Part shown: in pieces, positions 1-6,326 of the stretch
Layout: every line of letters starts with the position of its first letter
Position numbering within the stretch: position 1 is the stretch's first letter
Source of the DNA: Planctomycetota bacterium
Lineage (GTDB): Bacteria > Planctomycetota > PUPC01 > DSUN01
DNA length: 10,318 bases
Direction: 5' to 3'
Assembly: GCA_016872875.1 (NCBI GenBank)
Contig: VGYW01000299.1
Location: 1-10,318, forward strand
Translations under genes and position numbers: made by a program
The notes under the pieces: generated by a model
Told to the model about the DNA's origin: nothing
What the model saw: only the letters and a program-made list of their open reading frames with translations
The model's database searches: none

Positions 1-309
1 CTGAGAATCGAGGCGCGACTCGTCGAGAGGCACGCCTGCTCGCCGGCGGCCCTGCGCGTGGCCCACGCGCTCACCCTCGGCCTCCTGCCCGCCTGGGAGC
101 GGCACGAATGGACCCTGGCGACCACGGTCAGCGACCAGGACGGCAAGGAGCTTGGCCACTTCGAGAAGTCCGAAGCCGTCCACACCTGGCACCAGTTTCT
201 GCTGCTCCTGGCCTTCCCCTTCGCCCCGCCGCCGGGCGTGGCCGCCGACTGCATCTTCGACCTCAACCGCGCGACCATCCTGGAGGCATTCACCCGGGGT
301 GTCTACTGA
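1..309 (+). CDS. 3' end of an unrecognised protein with a hydrophobic segment
   Basis: The reading frame is open from the first base of the window to the TGA at 307-309, so this is the last 102 residues of a longer protein; the GTG at 58-60 is probably internal. The piece reads as a polar, possibly beta-rich stretch (WTLATTVSDQDGKELGHFEK), then a Trp-His pair and a hydrophobic run with LLLLAFPF around residues 66-76, and a short polar tail ending ATILEAFTRGVY. The pattern of a GKELG-type strand, TWH and then a hydrophobic helix resembles small membrane or lipoprotein families of unknown function, but I cannot name one. It lies 158 bp upstream of the glycerate kinase gene, separated by a large hairpin, so it is probably a different transcription unit. 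Coding is likely because codon bias and hydrophobic patterning are consistent, but the function is unknown. Confidence 0.6.
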   Translation: MRIEARLVERHACSPAALRVAHALTLGLLPAWERHEWTLATTVSDQDGKELGHFEKSEAVHTWHQFLLLLAFPFAPPPGVAADCIFDLNRATILEAFTRGVY

Positions 310-369
310 GGTCACGACTTGCGGAGTGGCTTGGGTTGCCAGAGGGAGGTCTTCGGTCGCAACTGAGAG

Positions 370-432
370 GGATGAATGGATGGGTGGATGAATGGATGGC
401 TGTCTGACATTCATCCACCCATCCATTCATCC
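370..432. repeat. Perfect 25-bp inverted repeat built of ATGG/ATGA words (hairpin A)
   Basis: Positions 370-394 are the exact reverse complement of 408-432, with a 13-nt loop at 395-407. Both arms are made of tetranucleotide-like words (GGAT, GAAT, GGGT), so the arm is also a degenerate short tandem repeat, and the pattern continues past the stem to about 441. There is no T-run directly after the stem, so it is not a canonical intrinsic terminator, although a hairpin this long could stop or slow transcription or block 3' exonucleases. A second element of the same family lies at 6327-6423, and 24 nt are identical between them (409-432 and 6398-6421). This indicates a dispersed repeat family of this genome. 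The rest of the 310-467 gap shows no clear promoter. Confidence 0.9.
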
Positions 433-467
433 ACCCATCCCCCATTGTCTACGGACGCGCCAGACGG

Positions 468-1625
468 ATGAAAGTGCTCATCGCCCCCGATTCATTCAAG
501 GAGTGCCTGCCGGCTGAGGCCGTCGCCGAGGCGATGGCGCGCGGCGTGCGCGCCGCTGCGCCTGGGGCGGAGACCGTCTGCGTGCCAATGGCCGACGGCG
601 GGGAGGGCACCGTGCGGGCTCTGGTGGCCGCCACAGGCGGCAGCCTCCTGCACGCTAGGGTCACGGGGCCGCTCGGCGAGCAGGTCGAGGCCGAGTTCGG
701 CATCCTCGGCGATGGTGAGACGGCCGTCATCGAGATGGCTGCCGCCTCTGGCCTCCCGCTCGTGCCCCCCGAACGGCGCGACCCGATGAAGACGACGACC
801 TACGGGACGGGGGAGCTGATCGCCGCGGCCCTGGGCCAGGGGGCCAGGCGGCTGATCCTGGGCATCGGCGGGAGCGCCACGGTTGACGGCGGCGCGGGGG
901 TGGCCCAGGCTCTCGGCGCTCAGTTGCTCGATGCCGCCGGCAAGTCCATCGGCCCGGGCGGTGGACAGCTCGCCCGCCTCGTGAGAGTTGACGCGTCGGC
1001 GATGGACCCGCGGCTCCGAGGTGTCGCCTGTGATGTCGCCTGCGACGTGGCGAATCCGCTCACCGGCCCGCGCGGGGCCGCCGTCGTCTACGGGCCGCAG
1101 AAGGGTGCCACGCCAGAGATGGTGCGGCAGCTCGACGCAAGCCTGGCGCATTTTGCTGAGGTCATCGAGCGGGACCTGGGGCTTGCGGTGAACGACCTCC
1201 CCGGCGCTGGGGCGGCAGGCGGCTTGGGGGCTGGCCTCGTGGCGTTTCTCGGCGCCAGGCTCCGGCCAGGCGTCGAGCTCGTCATGCAGGCGGTTGGGCT
1301 CGAGGCGAAGCTCGCGGGCGCGGACCTCGTCCTCGTCGGCGAGGGGCGGATGGACGCGCAGACGGCTTACGGCAAGGTGCCGGTCGGCGTGGCGCGCCTC
1401 GCGCGCCGCCTGGGCATCCCCGCCGTGGCCATCGTCGGGTCCCTGGGCGAGGGATTCCGCGCGGTTCACGCCGAAGGCATCGCCGCCTGCTTCGCCATCC
1501 TCGACCGCCCGATGCCTCTCAAGCAGGCCTTTGCCCGGGCTTCCGAGCTCTTGTCTTCTACGGTGGAAGAGGTGATGCGTCTGTTCGCCAATCAGAAATC
1601 AGAAGTCAGAAATCAGAAATCATGA
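468..1625 (+). CDS. glxK: Glycerate 2-kinase, class II (GarK/GlxK family)
   Basis: Predicted cytoplasmic enzyme that phosphorylates D-glycerate with ATP, feeding glyoxylate, serine or sugar-acid breakdown into lower glycolysis. At 385 aa it fits the family. Recognisable blocks are APDSFKECL (residues 6-14), PMADGGEGT (40-48), YGTGELIAAAL (112-122), the glycine-rich LGIGGSATVDGGAG (131-144), DVANPLTGPRGAA (193-205), YGPQKGA (208-214), PGAGAAGGLGAGL (245-257) and LVLVGEGRMDAQTAYGK (287-303), in family order. The ATG at 468 places the first block where it belongs; no strong Shine-Dalgarno precedes it. Two oddities: residues 188-195 read CDVACDVA, an apparent four-residue duplication before the conserved NPLTG; and the last ~11 residues come from a 7-nt tandem repeat at 1591-1625. 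The stop overlaps the next ATG by 4 nt (ATGA), suggesting coupling. The family call is firm; the exact product (2- versus 3-phosphoglycerate) is from family knowledge. Confidence 0.95.
   Translation: MKVLIAPDSFKECLPAEAVAEAMARGVRAAAPGAETVCVPMADGGEGTVRALVAATGGSLLHARVTGPLGEQVEAEFGILGDGETAVIEMAAASGLPLVPPERRDPMKTTTYGTGELIAAALGQGARRLILGIGGSATVDGGAGVAQALGAQLLDAAGKSIGPGGGQLARLVRVDASAMDPRLRGVACDVACDVANPLTGPRGAAVVYGPQKGATPEMVRQLDASLAHFAEVIERDLGLAVNDLPGAGAAGGLGAGLVAFLGARLRPGVELVMQAVGLEAKLAGADLVLVGEGRMDAQTAYGKVPVGVARLARRLGIPAVAIVGSLGEGFRAVHAEGIAACFAILDRPMPLKQAFARASELLSSTVEEVMRLFANQKSEVRNQKS
1591..1625 (+). repeat. Five-unit 7-nt tandem repeat forming a stop/start junction
   Basis: Units are ATCAGAA at 1591-1597 and 1598-1604, GTCAGAA at 1605-1611, ATCAGAA at 1612-1618, and a diverged ATCATGA at 1619-1625. 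The last unit holds both the ATG of the isomerase-like gene (1622-1624) and the TGA of the glycerate kinase gene (1623-1625). The tract is much more AT-rich than its surroundings and encodes the low-complexity tail NQKSEVRNQKS. The unit length is not a multiple of three, so gain or loss of one unit would shift the glycerate kinase frame through its C-terminal tail and uncouple the two genes. Confidence 0.9.
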
Positions 1626-2533
1626 TCGCCCTTTCCACCGCCTGGTATCCGAGGAGCCGGCCGAGGCTGGACGCCACCGTGGAAGCCATCGCCGCGATGG
1701 GCTTCCAGGCGATTGAGCTCGGGGTCAGCGAATCGGTCCCGTTTCGCATGAAGGACGTCGAGCGGGCGCTGAAGAAGACGCCGCTGAAGGTGGCCAGCGT
1801 GCACAACGTGTGCGCCGAACGGAAGCTCGAGCGGACGAACCGCCGCGGGGACTGGTTGGCCTCGCCCGACGAGGCGGAGCGGCGGGTCGGCGTGGAGGCG
1901 ACGCTTGAGACGATAGGGAACGCGCAGGCGTTGGGCGCATCCGCCGTCGTCCTCCACCTCGGCTCGCCGGCCGTCGAGGCCAAGTGGGAGAAGCAGTTGC
2001 TCCTCTACGAACTGGCCCGCGGCGGAGCCGAGGCGGCCATCACGCGGGCAGTGTCGAGCGCGCAGATTCTGGCCAGCCGAGCGGCTGTCGCCGGCAGCTA
2101 CTTCGCCGCGGCGTGCAGGAGCCTCGATGAGCTTCTGGCCCGCTCGGCCGGCGTGCGCCTGGGGATCGAGTGCCGGCTCGGCTGGCACGAACTGCCGAAC
2201 CTCGACGAGCTGGGCGTGCTCCTGGAGCGCTTCCCCGACCCCAGGGTGGGCTATTGGCACGACGTCGGCCACGCGGTCATCCAGGACTTCCTGGGCCTTG
2301 GCGATCACCTCGATTGGCTGCGCCGCCACGCCGCCCGCACCATCGGCATCCACCTGCACGACGTCCACGCCGGCACGGACGACCACTACCCCCCCGGCCT
2401 GGGCGACGTGCGCTTCGAGCCGCTCCTGCGCTTGCTGCCGGCCGACGCCCTCCGCGTGATGGAGATAAGCTCGGGGTTCATCGCAGAGGAGATCGTCCTG
2501 GGACGCCGCCGTCTGGAGGAGATAGGCTTTTGA
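1622..2533 (+). CDS. Sugar phosphate isomerase/epimerase-like TIM-barrel protein
   Basis: A 303-aa protein of the xylose isomerase-like / AP endonuclease family 2 TIM-barrel superfamily. It starts MIALSTAWYP with the usual first strand, followed by GFQAIELGV (27-35, Glu32), VASVHNV (57-63, His61), AVVLHLG (108-114, His112), LGIECR (180-185, Glu183), GYWHDVGHA (210-218, Asp214, His217), IGIHLHDV (241-248, His244, Asp247) and VMEIS (279-283, Glu281). These acid and histidine positions at strand ends match the divalent-metal site of the superfamily. The exact substrate cannot be read; members isomerise or epimerise sugars, inosose or hydroxypyruvate, and the glycerate kinase next door makes a sugar-acid or hydroxypyruvate substrate plausible, by inference only. 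Its ATG lies in the last unit of the 7-nt repeat and no clear Shine-Dalgarno precedes it, so translation probably depends on re-initiation after the upstream gene. Confidence 0.88.
   Translation: MIALSTAWYPRSRPRLDATVEAIAAMGFQAIELGVSESVPFRMKDVERALKKTPLKVASVHNVCAERKLERTNRRGDWLASPDEAERRVGVEATLETIGNAQALGASAVVLHLGSPAVEAKWEKQLLLYELARGGAEAAITRAVSSAQILASRAAVAGSYFAAACRSLDELLARSAGVRLGIECRLGWHELPNLDELGVLLERFPDPRVGYWHDVGHAVIQDFLGLGDHLDWLRRHAARTIGIHLHDVHAGTDDHYPPGLGDVRFEPLLRLLPADALRVMEISSGFIAEEIVLGRRRLEEIGF
2515..2532 (+). promoter_or_regulatory. Shine-Dalgarno and TTG start deciding the Maf-TrmB start
   Basis: GGAGGAGA at 2515-2522 lies 7 nt before the TTG at 2530-2532, which overlaps the TGA of the previous gene (TTGA). 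From this TTG the protein starts MRFRRSRLVLASASPRR, placing the Maf signature SASPRR where Maf proteins have it. The same frame stays open upstream, but that part is an out-of-frame shadow of the isomerase-like gene. Confidence 0.8.
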
Positions 2534-3750
2534 GGTTCAGGCGCTCAAGGCTCGTCCTCGCCTCCGCCTCCCCGCGCCGACGCCAGCTCCTGGCTGAGAT
2601 GGGCTATCGGTTCGAGGCAATCGTGCCCGCCGTGGACGAATCGGTTGACCCGACGCTGCCGGCGGAGCGGCAGGCGGAGGTGTTGGCCGAGCGGAAGGCG
2701 GAGGCGGTGGCGCCGGTGGCAGGCAATGCCATCGTGCTGGGCGCCGACACCCTGGTGGCCTGCGAGGGGCGCGTGATTGGCAAGGCGGCCGACGCGGCCC
2801 AGGCACGCGAGTTCCTCCGCCTCCTCACCACCCATCGCCACGCCGTCATCACTGGCATCTGCGTGCTCGACACGGCCAGCGGCCAGAAACAGGTCGCCCA
2901 CGACGCCACCTGGGTGCGGATGCGGCCTATGAGCGAAGCGGAGCTCGACGCCTACATCGCGGGGTGCAGTTGGCGCGACAAGGCCGGCGCCTACGCCATC
3001 CAGGAGGGCGGCGACCGCTTCATCGAGAGCCTGGACGGGAGCGCGTCGAACGTCGTCGGCCTCCCGACCGAGCTTGTCGCCAGGCTGGTGCCCTTCTCCT
3101 TCCACGAGCACCTCTCAAGGCTACGGCGCGACACGATAGCCCGCCACCGCGCGCTGCTGCTCGTCGAAGAGGACCTCGGCCCCGAGGGGCTTCTTGAGGC
3201 CCGATTCGCGGACCCCGCTGCCCCGCTGGAGGTGGAGATTGGCCCTGGGAAGGACGACTTCGTGGTGCGGGCCGCGACTGCCTCGCCCGGTACGAACTTC
3301 CTGGCTATCGAGCGCATGCGCGAGCGGGTGGATTCGCTCTGCGGCAAGATCGCGCGTGCCGGGGTGGCCAACGTGCGGGTCTTCTTCGGCGACGCGCTCC
3401 TGGCCATCGCGCGCCTGCTGCGGCCGGGGAGCGTGCGGGCCTTCTACATCCACTTCCCCGACCCCTGGCCGAAGCGGCGGCACATCAAGAACCGGCTCAT
3501 CCAGCCGGCGGTTGCGGCCCGGCTCGCCGGCCGCCTGGCCCCCGGCGGCACGCTCAACCTCCTCACCGACGTCCGCCCCTACGCCGAGCAGGCCCTCAGG
3601 TGCCTCGAAGCCACCCCCGGCTTGTTCAATCGCCTGGGGGCGGGACAGTGGGCCAACGAGCTCCCCGGCTACCACCAGAGCGTCTACGAAAAGAAGCGAC
3701 GCGCAGTCGGCTCCATGATATACTATCTCCTGTTTGCCAGGAGCGTATAG
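2530..3750 (+). CDS. Fused Maf nucleotide pyrophosphatase and TrmB tRNA m7G46 methyltransferase
   Basis: One uninterrupted 406-aa frame joins two complete enzymes. Residues ~7-190 are a Maf/YhdE-type nucleoside triphosphate pyrophosphatase: LASASPRRRQLL, GADTLV with the catalytic Asp, CSWRDKAGAYAIQ and SASNVVGLPTELV. The Arg after SPR and the DKAGAYAIQ block fit the dTTP/UTP-cleaving branch rather than the m7GTP (YceF) branch. After a linker of roughly 40 residues, residues ~232-406 are TrmB: EIGPGK (236-241, SAM site), NFLAIERM, NVRVFFGDA, FPDPWPKRRHIK (309-320, the family hallmark), GGTLNLLTDVRPYAEQAL and VYEKKRRAVGS near the end. TrmB methylates N7 of G46 in the tRNA variable loop; Maf removes non-canonical or excess pyrimidine triphosphates. 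Both act in the cytoplasm. The TTG start has a good Shine-Dalgarno. The stop overlaps the next GTG by one base. Domain calls are firm; whether the fused protein is processed is unknown. Confidence 0.93.
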   Translation: MRFRRSRLVLASASPRRRQLLAEMGYRFEAIVPAVDESVDPTLPAERQAEVLAERKAEAVAPVAGNAIVLGADTLVACEGRVIGKAADAAQAREFLRLLTTHRHAVITGICVLDTASGQKQVAHDATWVRMRPMSEAELDAYIAGCSWRDKAGAYAIQEGGDRFIESLDGSASNVVGLPTELVARLVPFSFHEHLSRLRRDTIARHRALLLVEEDLGPEGLLEARFADPAAPLEVEIGPGKDDFVVRAATASPGTNFLAIERMRERVDSLCGKIARAGVANVRVFFGDALLAIARLLRPGSVRAFYIHFPDPWPKRRHIKNRLIQPAVAARLAGRLAPGGTLNLLTDVRPYAEQALRCLEATPGLFNRLGAGQWANELPGYHQSVYEKKRRAVGSMIYYLLFARSV

Positions 3751-5030
3751 TGCCGAGCGAGCGAATTCTGGCCGTGGGCTTCGTGGCCGAGGGGGAGTTG
3801 ATAGACGCCACCCCCTTCGACGGGGAGGCCGCGCTCAGCAGTTGCCGCCACGCCGCGGTGGACCCCGTGGCGGTGCCGCTCCTGTGGCGCGGCCTTGCCG
3901 GGCCAGAGGCCGTGGAGGCGGCCAACCGTCTTGCGGAGCTCCTCCAGCGCAGGCGCCGCGAGGCCACCGAGCTCGTCGCGGGCGGCGGCACGCTGCTGTG
4001 CGTCCTGCGGCCCGTCGGCCCCACGCTTCGCGTGGCGGGCGACAAGCCCATAGTGCTCCACGCCTATGCCTGGCTGCCTGAGGAACCGAGCCTCGCGCGC
4101 CTGGTGATCGCCCCGGCCTCGGGCGGCGTTCAGGCAACTGACGAGGCCCATCCCGCCTGGCCGCTCATACGCGCCCAGGGCGCGCGAATGCGCCCAGCGG
4201 CCTGCGCCGCCAACGCGCAACTGCCGCCTCACTGGCACGTCGTGGCCGCCGACGGCGAGGGGCGCCCCGTGGCCTTCGAGGTCAGGGTGGGGGAGGGGAG
4301 AGTCGTCTTCATTCCCCCCATCGGAGCGGATAGCCCGATAGAGCTCGGCGCGCTCCTGGAGAGCTTCTTCGCCCGGCGTGCGGGGCCGGCGGCTCACGCT
4401 CCCGCGCCGGACTGGCTCGAAGCCATCCTCCTTCCCGGCCAGGAGGAACTCGCCAGACGCCTCGCGCAACTGGCAGGCCAGATCGAGGGGCTTGAGAGAG
4501 AGTTCATCGGCCTGCGCAAGCGCCACGCGCGCCTTGTCCTCCTCAACAAGCTCCTGGCGGCGCGCGACGGACGCGAGCTGGCGGGTCCTGCTTCCGCCGC
4601 CTTCCAGCTCCTCGGCTTTCGCGTGGAAGCATCTGATGCCGCGTCCCTGGAGCTCCACAGCGATGAGGGCGCGGCTCTCGTCGTCCTCGTCGCCTCCGAG
4701 CAGGCGGCGGACTCCGACGCCTACTGGGACCTCGTCCACCGAACGGACGCCCGGCAGGAGCGGCCGGCCAAGGGGGTCATCCTGGCCAACGCCTTCTCGC
4801 CCCTGCCGCCTGGGGAGCGCGGGACGGCGTTCCCGGACCTCCTCTGCCGCGGCGCCCTGCACCGCAGCGTGTGCCTTCTCGCGGCCACGGAACTGCACCG
4901 TGCGGCGGAGGCGGTCCTGGCGAATCCCGACGCCGTCGAGTTGCGCGGCAGGCTCCGCCGCGCCATCCTCGACGCGACCGGGCCATGCGACCTCAGCCAG
5001 GCCCTGCCGGCCAAGGGAGACCAGCCATGA
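3750..5030 (+). CDS. Uncharacterised protein with coiled coil and degenerate nuclease-like C-terminal domain
   Basis: A 426-aa protein starting at GTG 3750-3752, which shares one base with the upstream TAG and has AGGAG at 3739-3743, 6 nt before it. Residues 1-210 are alpha/beta-like, with a hydrophobic strand after a GGG turn (AGGGTLLCVLRP, 77-88) and GEGRVVFIPPI (181-191), reminiscent of amidotransferase-like folds, but no Cys-His pair is recognisable. Residues ~228-270 are a charged, heptad-like helix (QEELARRLAQLAGQIEGLER onward) suggesting dimerisation. Residues ~275-395 resemble restriction-endonuclease-like domains that follow such coiled coils: FQLLGFRVEAS, then the strand ALVVLVASEQ where ExK would be expected, then KGVILANAF and a LLAATELHRAAEAVL helix. 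The Glu and Lys of an active PD-(D/E)XK site are absent, so if the fold is right it is probably a binding or regulatory version. No transmembrane segment or signal peptide is seen. Function unknown; it could be a scaffold or DNA/nucleotide-binding protein. Confidence 0.75.
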   Translation: MPSERILAVGFVAEGELIDATPFDGEAALSSCRHAAVDPVAVPLLWRGLAGPEAVEAANRLAELLQRRRREATELVAGGGTLLCVLRPVGPTLRVAGDKPIVLHAYAWLPEEPSLARLVIAPASGGVQATDEAHPAWPLIRAQGARMRPAACAANAQLPPHWHVVAADGEGRPVAFEVRVGEGRVVFIPPIGADSPIELGALLESFFARRAGPAAHAPAPDWLEAILLPGQEELARRLAQLAGQIEGLEREFIGLRKRHARLVLLNKLLAARDGRELAGPASAAFQLLGFRVEASDAASLELHSDEGAALVVLVASEQAADSDAYWDLVHRTDARQERPAKGVILANAFSPLPPGERGTAFPDLLCRGALHRSVCLLAATELHRAAEAVLANPDAVELRGRLRRAILDATGPCDLSQALPAKGDQP

Positions 5031-6292
5031 GTTCCTGCCGCTTCTTGAAGGAGACGAGCCCTCCCCCTCTCCCTTGGGGAGAGGGCCGGGGTGAGGGTGC
5101 CTGCCCTCCCCCTCTCCCTTGGGGAGAGGGCCGGGGTGAGGGTGCCTACCGCGCCCCGCACTCCGGAGAAGCCACCCTCACCCGCCCGCCCCGGGCGGGC
5201 GACCTCTCCCCAAGGGAGAGGTGGTTGTGCGCGCGCCTGAGGCAGCGCATTTGCCATGCTCCTGCACAACTTGCCCTCCTGGCGCATTTGGCCTGCGCCG
5301 CGGCGTGGGCGGGGGAGGAGCCTGTGGCGTTGCGCGTCCAGCACTTCACCGTGCCGCCCGCCACGGGGCCTCTGATGCACGTGACGGTGCAGAACCGGCG
5401 CGATGCGCCCTACGAGGGCCGAATCTCAGTGCGGCTGCCGGAGGGCTGGCGAGTGGAGCCGGCCGAGCGCCCAATCGCGCTCGGCCCAGGAGAGACCAAG
5501 GACGTGGCGTTCACTGTGGCGAAGGGCCTGAACCTCGACTCCAACCGCTACCCCGTGGAGGCCGTGGCCACGGGTTCCGACGGCACGGTCGTGTCGCGCA
5601 AGCAGGAGATCGCGTGCGCCAGCGCCCCATTCTTCCAGCCGAAGATTGACGGCAGGACGGGCGACTGGGCCGACGCCATTCCCGCCACCTTCTCCGCCGG
5701 CGGCAAGCGCACCACGCTGAGCGCCTGCTGGAACCGAAGCGACCTCTGCCTCCTCGTCGAGGTGGAGGAGGAGAAACACGTCGCGTACCGGGCGGGGGCG
5801 GAGTTCGATGCGGTGCAGGTGGCCATCGCGCCCCGCTCCGCCCCGCCAGCGGCCAAGCCCGACCAGAAGGCCGGGCGGCACGAGTTCCTCCTCGTCGGCT
5901 CGGCATCGGCGTGGTCGCGGGACAAGTGCTTCCTCCTTGCGAGGGCGGACGACGCTCTCGCGGCCACGCAGGAGCCACGGCCCCTCGCCCCGTTGGAGCT
6001 CAAGGCCGCCAAGGTGTCGGTCAGGCGCAAGGGGCGGACCACCGTCTACGAGGCCGCGATCCCGCTCTCCGCTATGCCCGGCATCGAGCCGATGGAGGGG
6101 CGCGAGCTCTGCCTCTCTATTCTCGTCCACGACCCTGACGGCACGGGGCTTCGCGATTGGGGCGAGCCCAGCGGCCTGTGGCCCTGGCAGCGCAACCGCC
6201 TGGCCTGGAGCCAGTGGCCCGGCGCCAGTTGGCCCAAGGAGCCGCCCTTCGATTCCCGCATCGAGTGGGGCGTCTGTAGCTCCAAGCATTAG
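5027..6292 (+). CDS. Secreted protein with NEW3-like and CBM9-like domains, 5' end interrupted by REP-like repeats
   Basis: The frame from ATG 5027 (overlapping the previous TGA as ATGA; GGGAGA at 5015-5020) gives 421 aa. Residues ~11-66 are encoded by three REP-like repeats and look like spurious peptide (PPPLPWGEGRGEG twice). A Sec signal peptide follows: basic ARLRQR (69-74), hydrophobic core through ACAAAWA, with cleavage expected after AWA at residue 95 before GEE. Residues ~99-175 resemble NEW3-type beta-sandwiches (LMHVTVQNRRDAPYEG, RLPEGWRVEP, LGPGETKDVAFTV). Residues ~205-410 match the CBM9-like pattern: PKIDGRTGDWADAIP, a tryptophan-centred strand SACWNRSDLCLLVEVEE, FDAVQVAI, and a late VYEAAIPLSAMPG block. 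Such proteins are exported and bind carbohydrates or act as accessory parts of larger enzymes; no catalytic domain is visible. The signal peptide lies unusually far from ATG 5027. A TTG at 5225 would start at it and give 355 aa, so the true start is uncertain. Confidence 0.78.
   Translation: MSSCRFLKETSPPPLPWGEGRGEGACPPPLPWGEGRGEGAYRAPHSGEATLTRPPRAGDLSPRERWLCARLRQRICHAPAQLALLAHLACAAAWAGEEPVALRVQHFTVPPATGPLMHVTVQNRRDAPYEGRISVRLPEGWRVEPAERPIALGPGETKDVAFTVAKGLNLDSNRYPVEAVATGSDGTVVSRKQEIACASAPFFQPKIDGRTGDWADAIPATFSAGGKRTTLSACWNRSDLCLLVEVEEEKHVAYRAGAEFDAVQVAIAPRSAPPAAKPDQKAGRHEFLLVGSASAWSRDKCFLLARADDALAATQEPRPLAPLELKAAKVSVRRKGRTTVYEAAIPLSAMPGIEPMEGRELCLSILVHDPDGTGLRDWGEPSGLWPWQRNRLAWSQWPGASWPKEPPFDSRIEWGVCSSKH
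5058..5147. repeat. Two identical 45-bp tandem REP-like units
   Basis: Positions 5058-5102 and 5103-5147 are identical, base for base. Each holds a palindromic core (CCTCTCCCTTGGGGAGAGG at 5066-5084 and 5111-5129) followed by a GGGGTGAGGGTG tail. This resembles a class of short palindromic intergenic elements found in many GC-rich bacteria. The 45-nt unit is exactly 15 codons, so the frame of the surrounding gene is kept. Confidence 0.92.
5172..5224. repeat. Third REP-like unit in inverted orientation, longer variant
   Basis: Read on the minus strand this unit has the same core (reverse complement of 5203-5221) and the same GGGTGAGGGTGG end as the two units at 5058-5147, but with an extra central arm. 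That arm, 5183-5201, is a 9-bp perfect palindrome around a single central C (CGCCCGCCC/GGGCGGGCG). Opposed to the two direct units, it can pair with either of them to form a larger cruciform or RNA hairpin near the translation start of the secreted-protein gene. Confidence 0.88.
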
Positions 6293-6302
6293 GCCCGACT
6301 CG

Positions 6303-6319
6303 TGCGCGCTCTGCGCGCA
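6303..6319 (+). terminator. Short GC-rich hairpin after the five-gene run, possible weak terminator
   Basis: TGCGCGC (6303-6309), loop TCT, GCGCGCA (6313-6319) form a perfect 7-bp stem starting 11 nt after the TAG at 6290-6292. There is no U-tract after it, so intrinsic termination is doubtful. It may act with the larger hairpin just downstream at 6327-6423. Evidence is position and base pairing only. Confidence 0.35.
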
Positions 6320-6326
6320 TTGTGGC

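Noticed and set aside
371..440. CRISPR-like short repeats
   Set aside because: The repeated words are 4-8 nt and contiguous, with no constant-length spacers; they form one hairpin.
492..1469. Long minus-strand open frame of 325 codons opposite glycerate kinase
   Set aside because: It is the mirror of a well-recognised gene in GC-rich DNA and its translation is rich in R, G, A, H and P with no domain. The same applies to minus-strand frames at 1613-2386, 3121-3675, 3723-4898, 5426-6391, 6416-7564 and 8778-9470.
2170..2529. Upstream extension of the Maf-TrmB frame
   Set aside because: It lies inside the isomerase-like gene in another frame and reads as Pro/Arg-rich low-complexity peptide; the Maf signature begins just after the TTG at 2530.
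4798..4822. Possible REP-like sequence inside the unknown gene (peptide SPLPPGERG)
   Set aside because: It resembles the repeat-coded peptides by chance only; the palindromic DNA core is absent and the stretch fits the surrounding protein domain.
5221..5649. Alternative frame start GTG at 5221 across the secreted-protein gene
   Set aside because: Its translation is Arg/Gly/Pro-rich with no domain, while the frame ending at 6292 carries a signal peptide and two recognisable beta-domains.
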